Of a stretch of DNA of 64,000 nt, positions 11,036 through 23,526 are shown piece by piece. The notes beneath the pieces are model-generated. The model did not search any database. It was not told where the DNA came from and worked only from the letters and a program-made list of their open reading frames with translations. A program made the translations under genes and the position numbers. Position 1 is the stretch's first letter. Every line of letters begins with the position of its first letter. The DNA is taken from the NCBI GenBank assembly GCA_025738555.1, contig JAOVFP010000003.1, positions 4,836,001 through 4,900,000 on the forward strand. The letters are read 5' to 3'. This stretch comes from Cyathus striatus. Its lineage: Eukaryota > Basidiomycota > Agaricomycetes > Agaricales > Nidulariaceae.

Positions 11036-12494
11036 ATGGCCTTTCCACCACCTCCCCTGCCTTCTGCCCTAGGCCGCTATAGACTCCTCTCTCCCAGCGC
11101 CGGCGTGCACGTCTCCCCACTGCAGTTTGGTGCATTTTGCATCGGGGACGAGTGGGAAGCTGCTGGGCTGGGCGGATTAAGTAAAGAGAAGAGCTTTGAG
11201 TTGATGGATGCTTACTTTGAACTTGGAGGGAATTTCATCGATACAGCGTGTAACTAGTACGTGTGCCAGTTACTTGTGTTGTGGCTTATATGCTAACGGT
11301 TTAATAGCCAGGCTGAAACGTCCGAGCAGATCATTGGAGAGTGGGCTGAAGCTCGAGGAATTCGCGATCAGCTCTTCATCGCAACGAAGGTTCGTGAGAC
11401 ATACCACTCGTTTCTGGGACGGTTAATGACTCTGCAGTGTAGTTTACGACCAATTTTAAGCTTAGTGATACTTCCATTAGGCAAAAGGTATTCTATGGCG
11501 GGAACAGCAGCAAGACACTGCACTTGGCCTTTGAAGCGTCTCTGAAAAAGCTGCGAACCAGCTATATTGATTTATATTATGTCCATTGGTGGGACTTTAC
11601 AACGAGCATTGAAGAAGTCATGCGCTCTTTACATGCTCTTGTTCTACAACGCAAGGTTCTATACCTCGTGCGTTTTTTTATTGCCATTCAATGGCATGCA
11701 GGCCTGACAATATGATTTAGGGTGTATCAGATACCCCAGCATGGGTCGTCTCACGCGCAAACCAGTACGCACGAGACCACGCATTGACGCCCTTCGTTGT
11801 ATACCAAGGTTCATGGAGCCTCCTCGAACGATCATTCGAACGAGAAATTATTCCCATGGCGCGGGCGGAAGGAATGGCCTTGGCACCATGGAACGTCCTT
11901 GGCGCTGGAAAAATCCGCACTGACGAAGAAGAGGAGAGACGTCGTCAGACTGGAGAGCATGGTCGGAAGACGTTCGATCCTAATGGTGGTGGGCAAGGGA
12001 ACACTACTATTGCTGCTAGTTGGGAACGAAATGAGCAGGAGAAGGGAGTTTGTAAAGCCCTTGAGAAGGTCGCTGAGGAGGTTGGTGCGAAAAGTATTGC
12101 TGCTGGTGAGTTGTCTTGGTTTTGTATATCAGTTGAGGATGCTGACTGCCGAGCGCTACAGTTGCTATTGCCTATGTCATGCAGAAGACGCCTTTTGTGT
12201 TCCCTATTATTGGTGCAAGAAAGATCGAACAGTGGAAGGCGAATCTGGAAGCTTTGGAAATCTCACTTAGCAAGGAGCAAATAAAGTACATTGAGAGCCT
12301 CGTTCCGTTCGAACTTGGATTCCCTGGGTGGATGATTGTACGTATTCTGCGTTCGACGTTATTTCATATGTTAATGATATTCTTCGTTGCAGGGAACCGG
12401 AGAGGAATACAATTTCCTGTTTTCCTCTAGTGCGCACTTTGATAAGCAACCTCTCTTGGAACCTGTTCGCCCTGCACCGAAGAGTAATGCATAG
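11036..12494 (+). CDS. Aldo-keto reductase (aryl-alcohol dehydrogenase / norsolorinic acid reductase-like)
   Basis: NADPH-dependent reductase with a TIM-barrel fold, expected to reduce aromatic or aliphatic aldehydes and ketones in the cytosol. The catalytic tetrad is visible: Asp in NFIDTA, Tyr in CNYQAE, Lys in LFIATK and His in YVHWWD. Later come [22 protein letters not shown] and the C-terminal cofactor-binding region [14 protein letters not shown]. Six exons join without a stop; the border before FTTNFKLSD uses the acceptor TGTAG. Spliced length is about 390 aa, normal for this subfamily. The protein ends KSNA and the frame is complete. It sits between the two SDR copies, consistent with a tailoring role, but no partner is proven. 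Confidence 0.93.
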
Positions 12495-13252
12495 ATCACG
12501 TTGGACACTCGTTAGTCATTCCTGTATTATTAGCATTGCTATGTTTCTGGCGGGTAATCATACTCGTATTCGACTTTGAGCGCATCAGAAGCGTCGCATT
12601 TCCCCCTGCGCACAATACATTTTATTATTAACTTATTACCGGAGTTCACCGTTCTTAGGTGTCGTTTGGTCGTCTCTCTGTGCTACCTCTTGTAAATCCG
12701 GCCCATATATTTGCGAGTTCACTGGTAACTGATCCGTGTTTCCAGGCAAATATAACTCCGATTCCGGATTATCTTCAAGATATTGTCATGATCCAGGTCC
12801 TGTTTTAGTGACCGACCCCAAGCCGACCCAACTTCTGCCAGCTTCTGCCACATCTTTGCAAACGTATTTCAAAGCAACCGGTTAATCACCACTAATAGCC
12901 GGCCGGCTTTCTATAGCTTTCTATGTATACTGGATGAGACTGAATGCCCCTGTTACTAGTTTTGATTATGAAATGGCCTCATGAAGGCTAAAGATGTCTT
13001 CGTTCCTCATGATGATTCTATTCTGGCTCATTCGTTGCTTATGAAGATTTTACTGAGATTTCCAGGGGTGTCTCAGTCCTTTGTCATATCATCCGCACAT
13101 GAAAGAAGCAATACGTGTAACCTCTTCTGGACCTCTCGGTAAAGCCAATCGATATAAAGAGGGAATTGTTTCTGTGTTTTACGTCTAACAGACTCCACTT
13201 TTATTTCTCGAAACATATATCTCTTAGATTCTTCAAGTTCATTATCAGAAAC
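12495..13252. other. Intergenic, promoter side of reductase B
   Basis: No ORF supported. It carries the TATA block listed separately. Confidence 0.5.
13143..13162 (+). promoter_or_regulatory. TATA-box element of reductase B
   Basis: GATATAAAGAGG in a 20-base block nearly identical to the one 92 bp before reductase A. Here it ends 91 bp before the ATG. Confidence 0.65.
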
Positions 13253-14646
13253 ATGTCTGGAAAGCTCGCTCTTGTGCGTATCCTGGTTGTCGATATAGTG
13301 GACTTTCTTCTTAAGTGCTTATTGGCGTGACAGGTTACCGGTGCCAGTGGCTTCATAGCTAGCCATGTTATCGATCGACTCTTGCAAAAGGGTTACCGCG
13401 TTAGAGGGTACGGCCTGTCTCCCCAATGTTAGTACTAGACACTCACGTTTTATGCTCAGAACTGCGCGTGGCGCCAAAGTCGAAACTCTTAAGAAAACTA
13501 CCAATGTTCCTGGTCTCGAGTTCGCGCGGATTGATGACGTCGTTAAAAGCGATTTCTCGGAAGCTCTGAAAGGTTTGTTGAATATGTCACGTTCATATAA
13601 GACGCTAACTTTACGGGTAAAATGCAGGTGTAGATGTTGTATTTCATGTCGCCTCTCCCTTGCCCGGATCGGCATCTGTGGATGATACACTCAACGTGAG
13701 TCCTAGCACTTGCCGATGTAATTATGCTTATAACTTAAACTACAAAAGGGCGCAGTGGAAGGTACTCTTAATGTACTGAGGCAGGCAGAGAAAGCCGGTA
13801 TAGAGAAGATAATCGTAACCAGTAGCGTTGCCGCTGGTGTCGATCGTGAGTCCTACCTTGTAGGGACTCGCACAATTACTTACTCATCTTGCAGCCGGTG
13901 CCAAACATGGCTTGGTTGGTATCCCTGTGACAGAATCTAGTAAGTAGATGTACCTGGAACTTTTGTAGCTGCGTGTTTACATTTTTATAGACTGGGGTGA
14001 GGTAACTGTCGAGGAAGCCCATGCTCAGGCAGAGAATTCATTCTTTGTCTACCGTGCCTCAAAGATTCTAGCTGAGAGGGCCGTTTGGGACTTCGCAAGA
14101 CAACACCCAAAGGTTGACATTGCAACTAGTAAGTCGGGTATTATGATTATCTCTGCCCGTAGAGGGATTAACTCCTGTTGCATCTATTCAGTACTTCCAG
14201 GCTTTGTCTATGGTCCCTTTGTTCCTTACTTCCCATTCCCATCATCTCAGGCTGACTTGGGTACCAATGCTTTCCCCTACGCACTGATCAATGGAAAGAT
14301 CCCACCCAATTCGCCCCCAAGCCTTGTCGACGTTCGCGATGTGGCCAAGGCGCACGTATTAGCTCTTGACTTACCCCGCGCGACCCCAGGGGAAAAGCGT
14401 TTCCTGGTCAACTGGGGTATATACCCTTGGAAGCAGGCAGCTGAATATCTGGCGAACACACACCCCGGTATTAATGTTCCAGACCAAATTACTTTCCCGG
14501 AAGATCTGGCTAATATGTCGCCGATAAATACGGCGAAATCACGGGAGGTGCTCAAGCTTGAGTATACGCTGCCGGAGAAAACTTTGGATGACTTTGTCGA
14601 GAGTATTAGGGAAGTGGAGAAGTCTTGGTCCACCAGCAACCTCTAA
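13253..14646 (+). CDS. NAD(P)-dependent SDR reductase (dihydroflavonol/cinnamoyl-CoA reductase-like), copy B
   Basis: Paralogue of the minus-strand reductase at 1.2 kb, about 340 aa over eight exons. It shows the Rossmann motif TGASGFIASHV, the FHVASPLPG segment, IVTSSVA, the catalytic YRASK, LPGFVYGPFVP and the substrate-lid region VDVRDVAKAHVLALDLP. Every exon border is GT-AG, and all seven intron positions match copy A, so they arose by gene duplication. The first exon has only seven codons. The start is supported by shared MSGKLAL and by the TATA block 91 bp upstream. Expected reaction: NADPH-dependent reduction of an aldehyde or ketone in a small molecule; substrate unknown. Confidence 0.93.
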
Positions 14647-14781
14647 TTTGAGTATCGTAACAATGTAGTTTTCGTCTGTAGAGTGTTTCAGTATTTCTTT
14701 ACTCAATCTTTACTAGGTATAAGTAATTCTAAGTACAGTTAACCAAATCATTCTGTTCATCCCATCGTCGTGACGCAAGCT

Positions 14782-17708
14782 TCATTGTCCAGAGTCCCGA
14801 CTCTTCTTTCTAACATGCTCCTCATTATCATCAAAAGGCAAGTGTCTCTTTCGACTTTCACAATGCCAAGAAGCAGGCTTGAGCTCGGAAGGTTCATGTT
14901 CCTTTGCGTCCTCAAACTGCCTTTCAATAGGAGAGTCTTTGTCTAGAGCCGGTTGCCCATCTGCTTCCAATCGATCTGAATCATAGCCCGGTAGTTCGAA
15001 TGCCGGTGCAGCCGCGGTACTAGACTCCCCTGCAGGAGCTGGCTCCTCCGGTGGGACATCAGCCTCCGCGGCATTCAAAGCAGTGAATTGACCGGAACAA
15101 TGAGCCACAGAGGCACCAGCACTTTTATTATCATCTTGTTCTTTCGGCCATTTATGACAAACAGAAGAATCATTGCTAGGCCACCCAGGAGCCTTAAGAC
15201 TCATATCCATAGTTTGCACAAGCTGCTCATGCCTAGGATGATTCATCATCGTCATGTGGTATGTTCTGAAAATGCGGCGCAGGTCCTTCATCAAATCGGT
15301 CAGAGGTCTGTTGGATGGTACTTCCAGTGGTTCACTGCACTGTGTGAGCCACGAATTTTTATATACCATGGCAGAGTAACGTTTCGAGTGGTCAAAAAGA
15401 CTCGTACAAGCCTCAGCGCCAAGTTCGTGGTTGTGAGCAGAGTGGCAAAGGAAGATAAAGACCATAACCCAGTAGAATGATTCGAGGTCATGATGAGACA
15501 TATGTGACTTCATCCGTAATACCTCAATTGCCATAAACTGTGGCGTACCCTAGTAGTCCTTGTTAGTTTTCGCCAAGGACTCAAACGCAGTGAACACTTA
15601 CCGTAAGCATTTTCGAATCATGCAGAATACCATTAAGTTCCGCATTTTCCTTATCCGAGTCCAAATCACACTCATAAAAAGTAGCATGATCAAAGTCATG
15701 CAAAAAACCCCTCACTTGACAGCCAATATTCTCAACGAGGATATTCCCAATGCTAATATCCCGATGTAACACACCACACTCCCGAGCAATATAGTGACCT
15801 ATCAACGCATTCAGCAAAGCACTAAAATCATACACATCACATCACACACCTATAATAGCATCCCTCATAATCACCACAAAATCCTTCGTCTTGACAAAAT
15901 CCGCAACGTGGCCCCCAACAGGTCCAGTGAGTACACGCACCCTAACACGATCTGAATCAGACTCTCCCGTCAAAAGCCGACGACTGACCGTCGTATGCCC
16001 ACGAATGTCCGACAAGTGAGATGTCATGTCAGATAATTTCAAGTACCCATAATACTCTGCCAGCCCTGGGATCCAGTCAGGTTTATTATCGATATCGGGA
16101 TAAATCTTTTTAACCCAGGCGAACTCTGGGCGGGCTTTCAGCAAAGGAAAGCGTTCCTTAATTTTTTCGTAGAACTCTGATTCTGGCTTGCGATTGCGTT
16201 GGTGCCACGAGTCTTTGAGCACGAAGACGTGGGGTCCATGGCCTGGCACTTTTACAAGAATCCGGGTAACATAGGTGGCGCGGGATACGAGACGGGAACT
16301 TCGCTTGCACAGTGGAGGTCCGAAGGTGAGTCCTTCCACGTCATCTACGTTTCGTTAGTCAGGGAACGTATAAAAAATGGTGTGCGTACAGTAGAGAGGT
16401 TTTTTGACTTCCGTCAAGTTGTAGGTAGGCTCCGGACAGCTTTCTTTTGAGTCTTTAGAGTGTGAGCCTACATTGGCTTGACTATTTTCATTCGAATCTG
16501 GAAGGTTAGATATGCTGTTTGAAAGTGACGAGCCTGCATCTCGGGAATCCACGGCCCTTGAAAGTAAATTCGTCTCGCTCATCCGAGCTTTAAATGCTGC
16601 ACAATTTAGCCGCACCTTTATCCATCGACAATACTTCTTATTGATCTTAAGCGAAGCATACATAGGCTTAATAGTCTCCATCATAGCAGCAATGTCCTCG
16701 TCAGAGGGAATACGAATGGTTTCGTCCCACCCGACAACGGTGTTGGGTATACCGTGATGAGGATTGACCATCCGCCACAGGAATTCGCGTAGAATGTATG
16801 GCTTGGTCTCATAACTAAAACCACAGGACACGCTCCCAGAGTGATCGAACCGATAAATGCGCATTTGGCGCGTAGCGCAGTACATCCCAATGACAAATAC
16901 ATAACAGCTCGAAGAAGCAAAAAGGAGGTTTCTTCCGTTCTTTACCAGTTGTGCGATAGTCTCGACGTTCTTGCTGTGCGCTGGGACTTCATTCGCAGGT
17001 TGGTTTACGGGGTCGGCGTCGAATTTGCATTCGATTGCAAGGCTGTACTTATCCCACCTGTGGTTCGATGTGAGCGCTGGTTGGCCGGGGTAAGGGCCTA
17101 GAATTCCGGGTACGGTAAATTGGTTGTACCCTGTAGGACTGGGGTTTGTTAGCATACTTGAGTCTGTAAATGCAATTTTCTTAGCGCTGGGAAGGTCTTT
17201 CTGGCACTCGTTTAGTAGTTTAACCTATAAGAAGATCAGTACCGTTTAAGGATGGTGATGAAAAGAAACGTACAATTAAACCGTATGTCACCGTTTCACT
17301 CATTGCAGGGATATTTCCGGCAAGTGTCGTGATATTCTTCTCTACGGTGGGATTACTTGGAACCGTAGCAGGAGAAGGTACGAACTCTTTCAGAAATACC
17401 TCAATCGTGCCTCTGCGACCACCTGCCTTCGGAAAATCGAACGCGTAGTGCGATGTTTGCCACTGATCAAAAGCTTCGCGATTTCGAGCATCAATCTTGG
17501 CCTTGACCTCAGCAACGTAATCGTCATAGCTGTTGCTACAGTCTTCGCTCATCTGGGAAGTCGAGCAAGTGGGACAGACTGAAATGTCTTTGTTGGTGGC
17601 CGGAGCTACACTGGAGTCCTCAGAATGCTTCATTGATTGAACGAACTTGGCGTGTTTGGGAGTGGTGACATCAGGATTGAGTTTGAGGGGACTGATGGCG
17701 TTGGCCAT
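14782..17708 (-). CDS. FunK1-type fungal protein kinase, copy 1
   Basis: Large kinase (about 800 aa) of the fungal-specific FunK1 family. An N-terminal region (MANAISPLK onward) leads to a domain with YRFDHSGSVSCGF and NTVVGWDETI. It is followed by the kinase-like core: RATYVTRILVKV and VLKDSWHQR (VAIK-Lys equivalent), then CGVLHRDISIGNIL (catalytic HRD and Asn). Then comes HDFDHATF, where the usual DFG is DFD, and GTPQFMAIEVL followed by HHDLESFYWVMVF. The C-terminal tail is acidic and ends in a basic, NLS-like RKRHLP..RKKSRD. Exons join without stops. Family role is inferred: expanded in multicellular basidiomycetes, cellular targets unknown. Three other whole or partial copies lie at 24.9, 27.7 and 35.9 kb, plus two scraps. 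The start aligns with copies 2 and 3. Confidence 0.88.
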
Positions 17709-18892
17709 AATTATGTCTGTACCTGTATATTATTACAATTTATACACGGTATGGAATATAAGTAGTACTCTGTGCATTAAATTGGCACGGTTAAATACGC
17801 AATTTAACAACAAGTGACTTGTTAAATTGCGTTCGTTGAACGTTGAACTTTCGTTTGAATTGCTTGAGGTGTATACAGTCGGGAACGAGCTTGAATTCAT
17901 ATTCAAATATTCAAAGCCGGTAAGAATTGTATGGTTTGCGTTGGGTTCGTGAATGAATTCAAGACTGTTGCATATGTACTTGAAGCTGAAATTGAGGTTG
18001 TTTGTTGTGTATTCTTGGGGTCTGTGCCAACCAAAGTATCGGGCCGAGTTGTGAGCCCGGGCACAAGCGCTAGTCAGACTACAGGTGTGTGCCTCTATTT
18101 GGTTTTTCGAGGTCATCTAGATTTCGTTAGCCAGAGAAATTGTGGAGAACATGAAGCACGTACAGTAACGAGGGTCCTTAACGGCGAGTTAGAAATAGGA
18201 GATCTCGATTCTCTGCAGAAGTCGAAGACGCAGGGATTGAAAAGGGCGAGTGTTATTGACGCGTTGATGTAAAATGCCACGCGATGTTGGCGTGACCTTG
18301 AAGCTGTCGTCAGAATCAAACTTCAAACAGAATGCTTTGCTTAGACCTCCATCTTACTTGCATCACACAAAACTCGCCAAAGACTCAGCAGTACTCACTG
18401 TGGGTCAACTACCTATGGGTCGCCTGTCTCTCAGCGTTACCAGTCAGACACGACTGTTGTTTAATCATAATTCGGACTAAGGACGACAGCGCGGTCGGAA
18501 GAGATTCATTCTGGTGGATCTCAGGAGTCTTCGCATAATTTCATTCGGCACACAGCTCAGATATCTCCCTGATATGTGTGTGATATTATGTACAAAGTGA
18601 TTCCCGCCACACAACTGAAAGGCCCCCATAAGTGAAAAGTTCTACTGGGGAAATGGCGAAACAGGATACCACCTGGACGCATACTCTTTAGGCTACACCA
18701 GAACTTTAATGGATCTCAGACGACAGGCAGTATCTCTGTCCCAACCTAGCAATTCCGATACACCTTACTCGCTCTTGACAGCGGCTAAGTATAAATAATT
18801 ATACAATCTTTCTTCCAATACATTCTTTCCTACCCCGACCTCAGCATCACTTGCAATAACATCCCGCCTTACTGTGAACATCATTCATCGAC
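17709..18892. other. Intergenic region with duplicated kinase upstream sequence
   Basis: About 17.88-18.06 kb resembles 26.69-26.90 kb, the equivalent position upstream of FunK1 copy 2 (shared ATTCAAAGCCGG and GGGTCTGTGCCAA). The duplication therefore carried its promoter. No gene is supported here, and several short overlapping ORFs look random. Confidence 0.5.
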
Positions 18893-20677
18893 ATGGAGAA
18901 CAAGAATTTTAAAATTGCAATATGGTGCGCGCCCACTTTTCCAACAACAAAGGTCCGCATTTACTAACGCCCATGATACGCAGCGGAGCGGGTATAGGAG
19001 GGCTTACGCTTGCAGTAACACTGGCTGGGTGTCCTGATATAGAAGTGGATGTATATGAAGCTGCCGCGCAGCTGACAGCAGCTGGAGCTGGCATAGGCGT
19101 CTGGCGCCGTCCTTGGACAATATTAGAAAAGTTGGGACTTAGTGATGAACTTGCTCAGACATCTTACGTGAAACCCACAAACGAAATAAGTACGTATTTC
19201 TTTGCTGTGCGTTAATCCTTTGCACATGAACTTACAAGATTTGCGAAGTTCATTCTATGACTTTTAGAAAGAGTGATGAAAAAGAAGGCGTGGAATTTCT
19301 TAAGCTCTTTACACAAGGCAAGCTTCTTGACACTGTTTTGCTATTACTTTCCTAATTATAACTTGCTGTTAACAGGCATTTATCTCACTCTTCATCGCTC
19401 TGACTTTCAACGGGTCCTCCTCGATCATTTACCGACGGACTACAAGATGCATTGCTCCAAACGGCTAGCATCATACACAAAACTCAGTTCAGGCAAGATA
19501 ATATTAGTATTCCAGGATGGATCAACGTCTACATGTGACCTATTGGTCGGTGCCGATGGTGTCAGGTCCGTTGTCCGGCGCAACTTATTTGAGAAGGAAG
19601 CAGTGAAGGCAATGGAGAAAAGCGACACCGAGGAGGCCAGTAAACTTCTCGCTGCCTGCGACCCAGTTTGGCAAGGAGCGGAAATATACAGAGGATTAAT
19701 CCCAATCGAGAAAATCCAGGCAGATATTGATGCTGGACTGCTGAAGGTCCCTGCGAATTCCATACAGTTCACAGGAAAGAATGCGGTGAGTGGATTGCGA
19801 AAGAATTCCGAGATTTTTGAACTAAAAGTTACACTAGAACATGATACTGTACCCCCCTATTGCTAATGAAACGATGGTTTGCGTCTCTGCTTCATATGTA
19901 CGTCCGCATCTGGCATATACTGAATATCCTGGGCCATGGGTTACCTCGGTGGAACTCACGGAATGGCTATCTGCTTTTGATGGTTGGGAGCCTCAAGTGC
20001 ACGCTTGGCTTCGTGTATGCTTTATTTTTATTGTTGGATCTTCTCTTATCTGATGCATGATGTATCACTCACCCTACAACAGCATATTGAGAAGCCTACG
20101 AAATGGGCTATTCACACTATCAGACCTTTACCAACGTTTGTGTCTGATGGGGTCGCACTCGTGAGTGATGCTGTAAGTAATCTTTGACGAACTATGCTCC
20201 TGTCTAACGTTCCTATCTAACTAACTAAATTTTTTTAAACTACAAGGCTCACGCGATGATGCCACACCAGGGGTCGGGAGGAGGGCAAGCGATTGAGGTA
20301 ATGAGCTAATTTTGGTATTTGTTCAATGTTTGACAACTCATCAAAATTAATAATGACAGGACGCATACTTTCTTGGGTCACTGCTAGGCCATCCTTCAAC
20401 AACTAAGGAAACTCTGCCCCGCGTGCTTTCTATTTATGATCAGTACAGACGCCCGTTTTCGATGGATGTCGCAAACCGATCTTTCGTAAATGGTCAGTAT
20501 TATACTTTCGCAAACGATCAATTCGATTATATCGGCAGCACTGTGGAAGAGAAAGCGACAAGGCTAAAAGAGGTTGGGGAGGCGATCACGACGAACTGGG
20601 AGTGGGCATGGTTCACTACTATTGACGAATCTTTGGGTGCAGCTATGGATAAGTTGGCAGCGCAGAATGGCACGTAA
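18893..20677 (+). CDS. FAD-dependent monooxygenase (salicylate-hydroxylase-like), copy B
   Basis: Flavoprotein hydroxylase using FAD, NAD(P)H and O2 on a probably aromatic substrate. Motifs in order: ICGAGIGGLTLAV (FAD GxGxxG), RKSD-like KSDEKEG, LTLHRSDFQRVLLDH, GADGVRSVVRR (DG motif) and VSDAAHAMMPHQGSGGGQ (GD motif, first Gly replaced by Ser). After that come GHPSTTKETLPRVLSIYDQYRRPFS and a C-terminus ending AQNGT. The frame closes only if the third intron is a GC-AG intron (19318-19375, donor CAAG/GCAAGC); a GT donor would leave a frameshift. The second intron donor is best placed at AGTAC/GTATTT. Spliced length is about 425 aa, usual for the family. It appears functional, unlike copy A. 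Confidence 0.85.
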
Positions 20678-20710
20678 ATTTTCTCGCGTTAATGGAGTTT
20701 TACTACTTTG

Positions 20711-20812
20711 TTTGCGGATTGGTTTACGGGGTCGGCGTCGAATTTGACCTTAATCGCAAGGCTGTATTTATCCCAACTGTGGTTCGATATGTGTACTGGT
20801 TGGCCGGGGTAA
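20711..20812 (-). pseudogene. About 100-bp scrap of a FunK1 kinase
   Basis: Matches the kinase N-terminal coding region at about 16.99-17.09 and 25.87-25.99 kb (shared GGTTGGTTTACGGGGTCGGC and GGTTGGCCGGGGTA). It ends exactly where similarity to the inverted P450 unit begins, marking a recombination junction. Confidence 0.8.
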
Positions 20813-21256
20813 CCCATACAGACACTGCTTCCCCGGCGCTTCTTCAAACCTCCGGTAACTGACTCAGGTGCTCCCTAACTGAACTTCACCCTTCTTTCCT
20901 GGATTATGTATTCAGTCAAGCATTGCTACTTTCTGCTCGGTGTTACAAATGCAACAAATGGAGGTGCTAAGAGCACGTAATACTCTCGACATAGAATATT
21001 TTTCATGCATTTCGCCCCCTGTTTTGGTTATAATATTCGTCATGGCCTGAAATACACTATGGATGGTCAGCTGAATGAGAAGCATACACTTATTCTGGTT
21101 AGTGGTGATAGCGCAACGGGCACATTCCATTCCGGGTTTTAGGTTGTGGGCACCTAATCTCCTCTCATATACAAGTTCCTGGATAAATGCGCTTCGCTCT
21201 CATGACTCTCTTGCTTCGACTCATTCCGCTTCCCTCGTTATTCTAGATTTTAAAGG

Positions 21257-23111
21257 ATGTGTATCGCAACTTTAGTGGGAGATATCACTTCTCTGCAAAT
21301 CTGCTTCACGCCTGTCGTCCCTATTTCTGCGTACTTGTTTTTTACAAGTGAATCTTGGAAGGTTAGTGTCCTTTATCTCTTACATCTACCATTTTGACGT
21401 TGTTCCTTTGGCTACAGTTACGACATATTCCAACAGCAGGATTCAGTGGCTGGCCTGTTCTGTCGTATATTTCTGCCATTCAATTCATCTTGAACAGCGA
21501 TAAGGTACTGCAGAAATATCATAACCTGGTGTGTTCATAATGACTTCCGCTACTACTCAATGCCTGATCAATAAGTTAGTATAAAGGCAAACTGTTCAAA
21601 ATCACCTCTCCGAATGAATGGGTCATTGTCTTTTATGATGGTATTGAAGGTGTGAAAGAGACTATGAAGCTCCTTCCTTCTGTTTCATCTTCTTCCGAGT
21701 ACCTTTATAAAGTACGTTATCTTGAGTAGCAAACGTGACTGTCGCAATGGTCTTATAATCGCAGTCTTTTCAGATGAAGTATAGCTTCGGTGAAATAGGA
21801 TTGAACCCATCAACACATGTTAGCGCTGGTCGAGCATCTTAACCATGAGATAGCCAATAATGTCCAAGAACTACATTGTGCACATGATGCACATCGTCAA
21901 CTTCCGACTTGATTATCTTATCTCCAAACTACCAGGTAGAAACCCCACATTTCTCTATACATGCATTCAGGTCATTGAGAAAGTATCTGGCATAGTAACA
22001 ATAAATGCACTAATACCACCAGTATTATGGCCATGAGTCCAAAGGGTCATTATCATATAAATGCCATCTTCAACAGTTAAACCTCCAGACTTATGCCACA
22101 CATCATGAAAGGCACACAGCGTTTGATAGATGACATAGGAGAGATGATTGAACCAATCATTACACGTAGTCCTCATTGGGATGAAAGCAACGGAAATCTT
22201 CAGGTATGGTTCCCATTTATTAGATCACCCTATTCCACAATAGCGATGAATTGATACAGAAGTCTCCAACTCCCTTGGACTGGATGGTGGATCTGGCAAA
22301 GGATTATAAAGACCAATACACGATAGACAGCATTGCTCGCTGCATAGTGCAAACCTCATTTATCTCCCTTTCAACTACATCAGTGGTAAGGGAAATACTT
22401 ATTCTCACCATTCTATTCAACTCTAAACGATGCTGTTGTTCAGAATTACCTTGTATAACCTCATCTCTCATCCATAATATATCCCGGTTTTGAAGGAAGA
22501 AGTCGAGAACGTTATAACGGAAGATAGATGGAACAAATTGTCGTTAGATAAGATGGAGAAGCTGGAATGTTTTATTCTAGAATCTCACAGGATGACACCA
22601 TTTGTGCATTGTAAGTAAACCTTCTTTTCTCTATGAAATGACCATGATAACGAATTGGGCTCAATGACAGTACTGGCTATGCGCGTGACGATGGAAGGCC
22701 ACATATTTCGTGATGGTACATATGTCCCCTGGGGAACCGTGACCGCCCACCGGACAGATCCGATGAACATCGACAATGAAACCTCCAAAAATGCCCAACA
22801 GTTCGACGGATTACGATCTTATAATCTGTGTCAAAATGGGCAAAATGTCAGACTTACAAGCATAAGTCCTTTCTTTATCCTATTCGATACTGGAAGAGAG
22901 GCCTGCCCCGGGCGTTTTTTTGCTTCATTAGAGCTCAAAATTCTGATTGCCTATATTGCTGAATTTTGATATAAACGCACCGCTGCAGAAAGGTGATACT
23001 AGTGGGTTGAAGCATACTATTTTTGACAAGAGCCCTGCACGAGGGCAAATTTTACTGCGAAAGAAGAAGGGACAAGAACTTAAATTGGGAGATCTTGTAC
23101 CAATTTTCTAA
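21257..23111 (+). pseudogene. Cytochrome P450, copy a (decayed)
   Basis: Nearly identical to P450 copy d (44.1-46.1 kb). It starts with MCIATLVGDITSLQICFT, an N-terminal membrane anchor, and keeps the heme-binding region TGREACPGRF. Three visible breaks: an extra C at about 21806-21809 (AACCCATC versus AACCATC in copy d), a deletion after the codons for NNVQEL that removes the DWKGYD exon, and a small deletion near 22960 that turns LAYMLLNF into AYIAEF plus stop. Many of the introns are still recognisable. Parent role: membrane-bound monooxygenase of the ER. This copy is inactive. Confidence 0.85.
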
Positions 23112-23234
23112 ATCTCGTGTAGGAAGACACCGATTTACTATGTTGTACACTATGCCTTCCTACATTTCAATACACAGCAAGAGCAGAGAAAGAGTGTTTA
23201 GTTTGAAGAGAACTTGTATCAACGAAGTAAATTT

Positions 23235-23306
23235 GGATAGTGTAATGGCTAACATTGCCACCTCTCATAATCATCGCGGCAGCTCGGGGTTCGATTCCTG
23301 GTATCC
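23235..23306 (+). pseudogene. tRNA-like sequence (Glu-like, degenerate)
   Basis: It has a D-arm-like GTGTAATGGCTAACAT, a T-loop GGTTCGATTCC and near-complementary ends GGATA/TATCC. The anticodon arm is long and mismatched (GCCAC against GCGGC around CTCTC). CTC would be tRNA-Glu, with a short intron, but the T-stem has a mismatch. A relative sits at 37914-37992. Treat as tRNA-derived, probably dead. Confidence 0.5.
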
Positions 23307-23333
23307 AAATGAAAAATTCATGAAAGTTTTTTT

Positions 23334-23360
23334 GGGGCATAGCTCAGCTGGGAGAGCAGC
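23334..23360 (+). pseudogene. 5' half of a second tRNA
   Basis: GGGGCATAGCTCAGCTGGGAGAGC is an acceptor strand plus a complete D-arm. No anticodon or T-arm follows; instead the sequence joins an unrelated block shared with 27.50 and 37.83 kb. Same arrangement in the inverted arm. Confidence 0.6.
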
Positions 23361-23526
23361 AGACTGAGGTAGTAACCATACTCCATTTCAATTTGACATA
23401 TTTACTACAGGTAATAAACAATGCATATAAGTTTTTCTTGATGACAACTTGAAAAAGATAGCAAAAACAGCATGCTGAAAGCGATAAGAACAGGAAGTTG
23501 ATATATGATATGCTAGGGTTGTACTC

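Noticed and set aside
20912..21130. Conserved short ORF (MECARCAITTNQ) also present at 46.25 kb
   Set aside because: It is conserved only because the whole P450 flank is duplicated. C-terminal parts differ by frameshift, so coding is not supported.
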